Below are positions 48,860 through 54,780 of a DNA stretch of 54,780 nucleotides, piece after piece. Each line of letters starts with the position of its first letter. Positions within the stretch are counted from its first letter, which is position 1. Below the pieces are notes generated by a model that had not been told where the DNA came from, searched no databases, and saw only the letters and a list, made by a program, of their open reading frames with translations. A program made the position numbers and the translations under genes. Source of the DNA: a virus; IMG/VR virus record IMGVR_UViG_3300010885_027186, positions 1 to 54,780 of that record. One strand, written 5' to 3'.

Positions 48860-49995
48860 CAACTCTTTAGAATGATCAAGTTCTCTGTGCCACGCCCGTT
48901 AAACGGTGTTTCTGTGGTAGTCAAGTCCTTGTAGATCTTTCTAGCGGCCGGCTTGCCTGCGGCACCCAGGGCTTTGAGAACATCTGCTGGCTTGCGTAGA
49001 GTTTTTTGCTGGCTTTCTACTGTACTAAACCCAATAATTGAGTTGGACTTTACAGTAAATGCCTGAGTATGGCTGTCGGCTACAAGGTGAATCAACTTGC
49101 GTTTCTTGGTATCATATAACCAAGCTTCTGCCTTGTCCACCAAGCTTGCGGCAGGCAATCCTTTAAGCTTGAGTTCAGCAAATTCTACAATGTGCTTGAA
49201 CTTTGCGGCACGTTTCTCGGGTGGCACTGCCCGGACTTTGCGTGGCTTACGCTCAACCTTTTTAATCTGCACATAGGCACCACAGTCTGAAATCACAAGC
49301 TCACAGAACTTCACGCAATTCTTTAATTGTACTTTGGAAAGATAGCCGTATCCTTGCACCAAGTCGGCGTCTTTACCTGCCACTGCTTCATCAAACTCGG
49401 CTTGTTTACGGATCCAAATTTGTTTAATGTCATTGACCATCTGTGGGGCAATGTTTAGGCTACGCATGAGTACCACGGGTTTGTAGTCTGCATTAAGCTT
49501 GGCGCCACTTGCAATAAAGTCATCAAACAAGCCCTCGAGCTCGCCAGCACACTCGCTTACTTTTTCACGCAACCGATCTTGGATAGTGATTCGTGGTGTA
49601 GCATCTTCAACCACAACTTCTTCTGCTACCTCAACTTGTTTTGTTTCCAAAAGTTCTCGGAGCAAGTTATCTAGCTTGATCTGTTCATGGTCCGTGAGTT
49701 CTAGTCCCACCATGCTCATGCGGCACAGCCAACCAGTGGTCAATCGAATTGCTGAATCCGGGACTCCACGTAAAAGACGTACATCATTTTTACGTCCATG
49801 CAATTCCAAATAGTTAACAATCATGTCACGGGCATCTTTCTTGCCGTAAAAATAATTGTACCAGCCAAACGCCTTGCTCAAGGCGCTGATGCGGTGTTCA
49901 GTTGGTTGGACTTTCCAAGTGGGCTCTGGCCCCATGACGTTGGTATCACTACTTCTGGGGTTCAAAAGTTTTATAGATTTTGTTGCTACTATCAT
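48856..49995 (-). CDS. Hypothetical protein
   Basis: 379 residues. KAFGWYNYFYGKKDARDMIV and LTTGWLCRMSMVGLELTDHE are distinctive and remind me of a family present in many marine T4-like phages without known function. The middle has Glu/Val-rich linker VEVAEEVVVEDATP and a conserved-looking WIRKQAEFDEAVAGKDADLV; the C-terminus is basic and ends ENLIILKSW. GGAGCC precedes the ATG and a perfect consensus sigma70 promoter with an overlapping 15-base inverted repeat lies upstream, so strong and possibly controlled early expression is expected. Confidence 0.65.
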   Translation of the reverse strand: MIVATKSIKLLNPRSSDTNVMGPEPTWKVQPTEHRISALSKAFGWYNYFYGKKDARDMIVNYLELHGRKNDVRLLRGVPDSAIRLTTGWLCRMSMVGLELTDHEQIKLDNLLRELLETKQVEVAEEVVVEDATPRITIQDRLREKVSECAGELEGLFDDFIASGAKLNADYKPVVLMRSLNIAPQMVNDIKQIWIRKQAEFDEAVAGKDADLVQGYGYLSKVQLKNCVKFCELVISDCGAYVQIKKVERKPRKVRAVPPEKRAAKFKHIVEFAELKLKGLPAASLVDKAEAWLYDTKKRKLIHLVADSHTQAFTVKSNSIIGFSTVESQQKTLRKPADVLKALGAAGKPAARKIYKDLTTTETPFNGRGTENLIILKSW

Positions 49996-50024
49996 GTGGG
50001 CTCCTATATTTGATATACTTTATA

Positions 50025-50053
50025 ATTATAGCAGTGATTGATTTTGCTGTCAA
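50025..50053 (-). promoter_or_regulatory. Perfect consensus sigma70 promoter
   Basis: TTGACA (50048-50053), 17-base spacer, TATAAT (50025-50030) preceded by TGC. Drives the gene at 48856-49995 with a leader that contains GGAGCC. Confidence 0.8.
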
Positions 50054-50064
50054 TCACTGCTATA
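50027..50064. repeat. 15-base inverted repeat covering the promoter
   Basis: TATAGCAGTGATTGA (50027-50041) and TCAATCACTGCTATA (50050-50064), perfect, with an eight-base spacer. It spans from the -10 past the -35 of the promoter at 50025-50053. No T-run follows on either side, so an operator is more likely than a terminator. Confidence 0.75.
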
Positions 50065-50074
50065 GGTGTTGTTT

Positions 50075-50332
50075 TTAGAACACAGTACCCCTAAACTGCT
50101 CGTAATCGTAAAATGCTACTAAAGTTTTACCTCGAAAATACACTGTGATACCGCCCAAATCGTCACGCATGTCGTAGCTTGTGAGCTCGGTGATGATGGC
50201 ATCTGCCCGGGCCTCGAGCTGGTCCATTTTATCTCCCTCGCCGGCATTGTAGCTTTTGATTGCCTCGGCTTCGTAATCTAAAGTGTAAACTTTAGTATTA
50301 TTGATTAAATTTGACTGTGCATCTGTAAGCAT
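50075..50332 (-). CDS. Small hypothetical protein
   Basis: 85 residues. MLTDAQSNLINNTKVYTLDY then EAEAIKSYNAGEGDKMDQLE and YFRGKTLVAFYDYEQFRGTV. Acidic, no known motif. GGAGCC precedes the ATG and a TTGACC-N17-TATAAT promoter lies directly upstream, so early expression is likely. It is a single-gene unit, followed by the inverted repeat and the next promoter. Confidence 0.6.
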   Translation of the reverse strand: MLTDAQSNLINNTKVYTLDYEAEAIKSYNAGEGDKMDQLEARADAIITELTSYDMRDDLGGITVYFRGKTLVAFYDYEQFRGTVF

Positions 50333-50357
50333 ACGGCTCCTTTGTTGTTAAGCCATA

Positions 50358-50386
50358 ATTATAGCAATTTGCGTATTTCTGGTCAA
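50358..50386 (-). promoter_or_regulatory. Sigma70-type promoter
   Basis: TTGACC (50381-50386), 17-base spacer, TATAAT (50358-50363) with TGC before it. The stretch TTGACCAGAAAT is identical to that of the promoter at 18151-18179. Confidence 0.75.
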
Positions 50387-50396
50387 CCGAATTTTC

Positions 50397-50404
50397 TATA
50401 AATA
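50397..50404 (+). promoter_or_regulatory. Exact late promoter box TATAAATA, leaderless, before gp14
   Basis: TATAAATA on the plus strand, seven bases before the ATG at 50412. The predicted transcript would start one base before or at the start codon. No Shine-Dalgarno sequence. Confidence 0.65.
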
Positions 50405-50411
50405 CATCACT

Positions 50412-52049
50412 ATGCCAAGACTCAGTATGTGGCGTCCTAATAGGACGAATGATTACAAATTTTTTGATAAAACCATCTCGGAAATGTACACCGTAGGCGG
50501 GCTGGATCTCTACGTACACAAATACCTGGGACCAAAAACTGCTGGTGAGGACTCGCTTGAGAGCGGCAACTATGATGTCACACAACCGCAATACCCAACA
50601 GAAGATCCGTTGTTTATACAAGACTTGTTGCTGTTGGAAAATCGAGATAGAGCCTATGATCCAGACGTGTATCAAATGCGCGGTGTGTATCGATCACAAG
50701 ACATTGATTTTGATCTTACACAATTTGGATTGTTTTTAAACAATGACACATTGTTCATTACCTTTCATTACAACGACATGATTGACACATTTGGGCGCAA
50801 GCTCATGAGTGGTGATGTTTTAGAAGTGCCCAATTTGCGTGATATGAATCCGTTGGATCCTGCTATACCCCGAGCACTTCCTAGATACTATGTTATACAA
50901 GACGCTAATTTTGCCAGCGAAGGCTTCTCTCAAACTTGGATGCCACACTTGTGGCGAGTCAAGGCCACCCCCATGGTCAACGCACAAGAATACCAAGAAA
51001 TTATCAACAAACCATTTATATCAGAACAAATTTGGGATCCAGGTAATTTTTACCCAGCAGGCAGTATTGTAAATTATGGCGACAAGTATTTTAGAGCCAA
51101 AATAGATACACCAGTAGGAACAGAAATCACAGACACCGATTACTGGGAACCAATTGATCCACCAACAGAGGCTGATGTGGCAAGTACTAGACCTAAAGAT
51201 CTCGAAATTAATGATGCATTGTTGGCACAAGCCGAACTTGAAGTTCCTTTATCTGGCTACGATACTGTAAAATTTTACATATTACCCACCAATGAAGATG
51301 GTTCACCAGCTGATCCTGCAGGGGTCACTGCCGACGGTTCTACCAACGAGTTTCCTGCAACAACTACTATCACTACACCAGTTCAATACACCACTGGCGA
51401 AGTTAATCGTACTGGTCAGACCCCCGTAAATGCCACCATTGGTATAGCGTTTCCAGCTGACCCAGCAGTGAACGATTATGCATTGCGGTTGGACTTCTTC
51501 CCTAGTCGACTGTATCGATATGATGGTAGCAATTGGAATATGCAAATGTTAGGTGACTCAGATACAATTTCTTATACTGTATCCACTGTTCAGCCAGTTA
51601 CTGAGACTACTACTATTACTGTGGACTCTAGTTACATTCAAGCAGATGAGGCTGCTGTAACTCCTAGAGCCGATGGTTATACCATGGGCTACTTGACCGG
51701 TGACGGAATTGCACCCAATGGGTTGCCTGTAACTCCCGGCGTAAGCTTCCCACCTAATCCGCAATCCGGTGCATATTGTTTGCGACTAGATTATTTCCCC
51801 AATAGATTGTTCCGTTTCAATGGTGCAACCTGGGTCAAGATAGAAGACAATGTTAGAACAAATCTAACCAATGGTCCGATGAATCAAACTTTACGCTCGG
51901 GCTTTGTTAACAATACATACACTGTGTCAACAACAGACTTGGGCAATATTCCAAGTCGTCAGAGCCTTAGTGAGTTGCTAAAGCCTAGAGCTGACAATGG
52001 TGACCAAAATGGCAACAAGCCACCAAATCCAAGACCACCAGGACGATAA
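50412..52049 (+). CDS. 14: Neck protein gp14, enlarged
   Basis: 545 residues against 256 in T4. The N-terminal 200 residues, RTNDYKFFDKTISEMYTVGG, HKYLGP and LQTW-type surroundings such as EGFSQTWMPHLWRVKATPMV, are the marine gp14 pattern. Then follow a carbohydrate-binding-like module FYPAGSIVNYGDKYFRAK...YWEPI (about 205-250), and two copies of a module reading YALRLDFFPSRLYRYDGSNW (near 356-375) and YCLRLDYFPNRLFRFNGATW (near 455-475). A Pro/Asn-rich end follows. The protein joins the head to the tail. gp15 starts three bases after its stop. Confidence 0.85.
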   Translation: MPRLSMWRPNRTNDYKFFDKTISEMYTVGGLDLYVHKYLGPKTAGEDSLESGNYDVTQPQYPTEDPLFIQDLLLLENRDRAYDPDVYQMRGVYRSQDIDFDLTQFGLFLNNDTLFITFHYNDMIDTFGRKLMSGDVLEVPNLRDMNPLDPAIPRALPRYYVIQDANFASEGFSQTWMPHLWRVKATPMVNAQEYQEIINKPFISEQIWDPGNFYPAGSIVNYGDKYFRAKIDTPVGTEITDTDYWEPIDPPTEADVASTRPKDLEINDALLAQAELEVPLSGYDTVKFYILPTNEDGSPADPAGVTADGSTNEFPATTTITTPVQYTTGEVNRTGQTPVNATIGIAFPADPAVNDYALRLDFFPSRLYRYDGSNWNMQMLGDSDTISYTVSTVQPVTETTTITVDSSYIQADEAAVTPRADGYTMGYLTGDGIAPNGLPVTPGVSFPPNPQSGAYCLRLDYFPNRLFRFNGATWVKIEDNVRTNLTNGPMNQTLRSGFVNNTYTVSTTDLGNIPSRQSLSELLKPRADNGDQNGNKPPNPRPPGR

Positions 52050-52052
52050 TTA

Positions 52053-53438
52053 ATGCAACAATTTTTTTATGACGAGCAGATACGACGATTCCTGTTACAG
52101 TTTGCTCGAATTTTTAGCAACTTTCAAATTGAATATGGTAGTAACAACCCCAATGCCGGGACTTTGATTAGAGTTCCTGTGCGTTACGGTGATGCTACTC
52201 GCCAAGCACAAACTATACTACAACAGAACTCTGCTAGTGCGTTACCTTCAACTCCGTTAATTACGTTTTACATCACGGGCATGGAATATGATCGTCCAAG
52301 GATGCAAGAACCGTACTTTGTAAGCAAACAACAAGTGCGACAGAGAACGTACGATCCTGCAACCGACTCATATGAAACCACACAAGGCAATGCATTTACT
52401 ATCGAACGGTTAATGCCTGTGCCTTACAAGATGACTATCAATTGTGATTTTTGGACTTCAAACACCAATCAAAAATTTCAATTGTTTGAACAAATTGCCA
52501 CATTGTTTAACCCAGCACTGGAAATACAGTCAACTGATAACTTTCTTGATTGGACCAGTTTGAGCGTTGTTGAATTACAGTCAACAACTTGGACCAGCAG
52601 AAGTATTCCCATGGGGACTGAAAATCCCATCGACATCATGACCATGACATTTTCTTTACCCATATGGATTTCCAGTCCAGCCAAGGTCAAGAAGCTGGGT
52701 GTGGTAGAACGTATCATTATGTCAGTGTACGATGCACAAGGCGATGCGGCCAATGCTATATTGAATAATGATCTGTTGTTGGGCACAAGACAAAAACTTA
52801 CACCTTATGGTTATCAAGTATTGCTAATTGGTAACAAGTTGCAAGCACTAAAACAATCAGCAACAATTGTACCCGGAAATGACAATACCGAGACTCAAGA
52901 CAATCCGCCCAGTAATGAATTTTGGAATTCAATTGTGGGCTTGTATGGTACACTAAGACCTGGCGTGAGCCAAGTGCGATTGGACAACCCCTGGGATGAT
53001 AACGAAATTATTGGATTTGTCAGTTACGATCCAACTGATGATAGATTTTTGCTATTTGAAGTTGATCAGGATACTATACCACAAAACACATTACCCCCGA
53101 TTGATGCTGTTATTGATCCGTTGCTATCTGGTCCAGGTTCAGGATTACCGCCAGCTCACATGGGACAAAGATATCTGTTGTTGAATGCAATAGGTAACTA
53201 CGATAACCCTGTGCCGCCAACTGCTTGGGGACAATGCCAGGCCAAGGCAAATGATATCATTGAATATGATGGCACATTTAACGAGTGGGTAGTATCATTT
53301 GAAGCAGGTGCACATTTTGATAATGCACAATTTGTAACAAATATCACTACTGGATTACAGTATCGCTGGACTGGCACGGAATGGGTCAAGAGTTATGAAG
53401 GTTTGTATCCTGGAGGAGAATGGAGTTTAGTACTGTAA
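52053..53438 (+). CDS. 15: Proximal tail/sheath stabiliser gp15, enlarged
   Basis: 461 residues against 272 in T4. RFLLQFARIFSNFQIEYGSN, VPVRYGDATRQAQTIL and MTMTFSLPIWISSPAKVKKL with GVVERIIMSVYDA are typical of gp15, the ring that caps the tail. The C-terminal 100 residues (from about 366: GQRYLLLNAIG, ANDIIEYDGTFNEWVVSFEA, GLQYRWTGTEWVKSYEG) resemble a DUF2793-type surface module. AGGA lies about ten bases before the ATG. It overlaps the Nudix gene by 19 bases. Confidence 0.85.
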   Translation: MQQFFYDEQIRRFLLQFARIFSNFQIEYGSNNPNAGTLIRVPVRYGDATRQAQTILQQNSASALPSTPLITFYITGMEYDRPRMQEPYFVSKQQVRQRTYDPATDSYETTQGNAFTIERLMPVPYKMTINCDFWTSNTNQKFQLFEQIATLFNPALEIQSTDNFLDWTSLSVVELQSTTWTSRSIPMGTENPIDIMTMTFSLPIWISSPAKVKKLGVVERIIMSVYDAQGDAANAILNNDLLLGTRQKLTPYGYQVLLIGNKLQALKQSATIVPGNDNTETQDNPPSNEFWNSIVGLYGTLRPGVSQVRLDNPWDDNEIIGFVSYDPTDDRFLLFEVDQDTIPQNTLPPIDAVIDPLLSGPGSGLPPAHMGQRYLLLNAIGNYDNPVPPTAWGQCQAKANDIIEYDGTFNEWVVSFEAGAHFDNAQFVTNITTGLQYRWTGTEWVKSYEGLYPGGEWSLVL

Positions 53439-53860
53439 ATGCTGTTGGCGTTTGGTTTTATTGTGCCGATACTGACCGGTACCTGTACCTTATGCGCCAA
53501 GACACACGACATCCAGGAACCTGGGGGCTGCCAGGTGGCAAAGTAGAAGCAGGAGAAAGCCTGCATGATGCCATGGTTAGAGAGTGCGAGGAAGAACTAG
53601 GATTCATGCCCGAGCATGTTAGCCTTGTTCCCTTGGAAATGTTTACATCTCCCGATGGTAAGTTTTCTTACCATACATTTTTTTCTTGTGTGGCCACCGA
53701 GTTTCAACCAACCTTAAACCATGAACATGTGGGGTATGCTTGGCTTGCGTCTGGATCGTTACCGCGTCCTCTACACCCTGGATTATGGAACACTGTAAAC
53801 TTTGATGTTGTACAAGCCAAGTTATCAATACTAAAAAATCGATTACACTCAACAAAATAG
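53420..53860 (+). CDS. Nudix hydrolase
   Basis: 146 residues. The Nudix box GKVEAGESLHDAMVRECEEE then LGF fits G-x5-E-x7-R-E-U-x-E-E-x-G-U in full, at about residues 40-62. Such enzymes hydrolyse nucleoside diphosphates linked to another group (oxidised dNTP, ADP-ribose, NADH, capped RNA); the substrate here is not evident. The start ATG lies inside the gp15 gene directly after a strong GGAGGAGA site, so translation is efficient. A terminator overlaps the stop. Confidence 0.9.
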   Translation: MEFSTVNAVGVWFYCADTDRYLYLMRQDTRHPGTWGLPGGKVEAGESLHDAMVRECEEELGFMPEHVSLVPLEMFTSPDGKFSYHTFFSCVATEFQPTLNHEHVGYAWLASGSLPRPLHPGLWNTVNFDVVQAKLSILKNRLHSTK

Positions 53861-53884
53861 GTACTTTGCAGTACCTATTTTTTT
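53855..53884 (+). terminator. Intrinsic terminator after the Nudix gene
   Basis: AAATAGGTACT/AGTACCTATTT, eleven base pairs with the loop TTGC, followed by seven T. It ends the gp14-gp15-Nudix transcript and overlaps the Nudix stop. The 3' end of the convergent fibre-like gene lies in the T-run. Confidence 0.9.
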
Positions 53885-54780
53885 ATATACGTCCCACTGC
53901 AACTTCAATAGTTCCTATATCCCCGTCAAAGTCTTCTAGAGCTTTGCCGATAACAGTACCAATCTTGGGATTGGCTTCAGCTCGTGCATATCCGTTACCA
54001 GTAGACACCATCATGTCACCTTTGCGTGTTGTGCCCATTACCTTGGTTGGCACACGTCCTTGCAACGCAATTGCCGCGGTGTGCGCAGACTCTAAGTGGC
54101 TGTTCATTAAGTAAGCTGGATCTGTTGTGACAACACCTGCTACTCTAGAGCACATGTCTATATCGCAAAGTGTAACCTCTGCTGAACCACCAAAATGCAA
54201 AACTGTCCCAGGTGCATATTCAGCGTCAGCTGTGTACTTTTCTGCCAAGTCAGCGTATTGTGCTGTGGTGGCCTTGGCAAACACTGTATTGAATGTAGTA
54301 GTTGAGCTACCAATATTACCAACGCCAGTTGTGGCACCATTGACAATAGCAGTTGCGGCTGCACCCGAGTTGACTGTAATTGCACCACTAACTGTTAAAG
54401 ATCCAAGAGTACCAACACTAGTGATATTAGTTTGAGAGGCAGTAGTTAATGTACCAACAATACTTGTACCTGATAAATTGCCGCCTGCGATATTGCCAGT
54501 TACACTCAATGATGTCAACGTACCAAGTGATGTAATGTTAGGTTGTGCGGCTGTGGTTAATGTAGCAGACGAATTTGTTGCAGTAATATTACCAAAGGTA
54601 GCATTACCTGTAGCATTCAATGTACCTGTAATATTTGCACCTGTGCTAGTAACAACTACAACGTTAGCAACTCCACCAATTGAAATATTAGCATTACCTC
54701 CACTGGCTCCAATGTTTGCTTCTGATGTGCCATTATAAATTTTGCTTGAGCTAATACCAGTTAATTGGCTGGCATTACCG
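53883..54780 (-). CDS. Fibre-like structural protein, 5' part outside the window
   Basis: Open to the window edge: 298 codons, reading from GNASQLTGISSSKIYNG at the edge; no start is visible (a TTG at 54618-54620 is internal). Repeats of the type PNITSLGTLTSLSVTG and TNITSVGTLGSLTVSG form an elongated beta structure. The C-terminal 130 residues (QYADLAEKYTADAEYAPGTV, SRVAGVVTTDPAYLMNS, GDMMVSTGNGYARAEANPKI) form a compact end domain found in phage fibres and capsid spikes. Probably a tail fibre or baseplate-attached protein. Confidence 0.75.
   Translation of the reverse strand, partial: GNASQLTGISSSKIYNGTSEANIGASGGNANISIGGVANVVVVTSTGANITGTLNATGNATFGNITATNSSATLTTAAQPNITSLGTLTSLSVTGNIAGGNLSGTSIVGTLTTASQTNITSVGTLGSLTVSGAITVNSGAAATAIVNGATTGVGNIGSSTTTFNTVFAKATTAQYADLAEKYTADAEYAPGTVLHFGGSAEVTLCDIDMCSRVAGVVTTDPAYLMNSHLESAHTAAIALQGRVPTKVMGTTRKGDMMVSTGNGYARAEANPKIGTVIGKALEDFDGDIGTIEVAVGRI

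Noticed and set aside
53643-53855. Minus-strand frame opposite the Nudix gene
   Set aside because: No start signal, and the plus-strand frame has a complete Nudix box with a strong Shine-Dalgarno sequence.
1-54780. tRNA genes, CRISPR arrays, insertion sequences, integrase or attachment sites
   Set aside because: No T-loop-like GTTCGANTC context, no regular repeat-spacer array, and no transposase or integrase motif was seen by eye on either strand. A covariance-model scan would be the decisive test for tRNA.

Overview
The window is part of the genome of a T4-like marine myovirus (cyanophage/pelagiphage type). Recognisable core genes are the replication and recombination set (gp41 helicase, gp61 primase, UvsW, UvsX, UvsY, gp32), a DexA-like exonuclease, dNMP kinase gp1, and the morphogenesis set (gp4, gp13, gp14, gp15, gp16, gp17, gp18, gp19). 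I saw no tRNA, CRISPR array, insertion sequence or bacterial chromosomal gene, and the sequence does not identify the host. Portal, major capsid, prohead protease and the family B polymerase are not in this window.

Layout. 1-2.7 kb: a small virion-type protein and a large protein with two nucleotidyltransferase-like motif sets. 2.8-5.3 kb (+): an SGNH-like hydrolase and two unknowns. 5.3-9.2 kb (-): helicase, primase, an SGNH hydrolase and a beta-rich virion-type protein in one overlapping unit. 9.2-10.3 kb (+): two unknowns. 10.3-12.7 kb (-): five overlapping genes behind a near-consensus sigma70 promoter, ending in a 190-residue protein that carries the palm motifs of bacterial DNA polymerase III alpha. 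12.7-18.1 kb (-): UvsW, three unknowns, a set of tiny genes and an AAA+ ATPase. 18.3-25.5 kb: a glycan cluster with a cytidylyltransferase-cupin fusion, glycosyltransferases of several types and three paralogous unknowns. 25.5-29.4 kb (-): UvsY, UvsX, a glycosyltransferase-like protein and gp32. 29.4-43 kb (-): packaging and head/tail genes, including a secreted NUC1-type nuclease and several proteins with T4-type capsid-targeting N-termini. 43-50.3 kb (-): giant tail sheath, gp1, DexA, gp13 and two unknowns. 50.4-53.9 kb (+): gp14, gp15, Nudix. The window ends inside a fibre-like gene.

Regulation is unusually readable. Eight TTGACN-N17-TANNNT promoters (host sigma70 type, presumably early) and many TAAATA boxes (T4 late type) lie in front of genes. 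In several cases of both classes the box lies so close to the ATG that the predicted transcript would start at, or within a few bases of, the start codon, and no Shine-Dalgarno sequence is visible, which suggests leaderless mRNAs. Several promoters directly follow an intrinsic terminator.

The most unusual items are the miniature Pol III alpha-like protein and its operon, gp32 with no standard start codon for its conserved N-terminus, the leaderless promoter pattern, the family of capsid-targeted proteins, the SD-in-loop hairpin before gp13, and surface-type modules inserted into gp14, gp15 and gp18.
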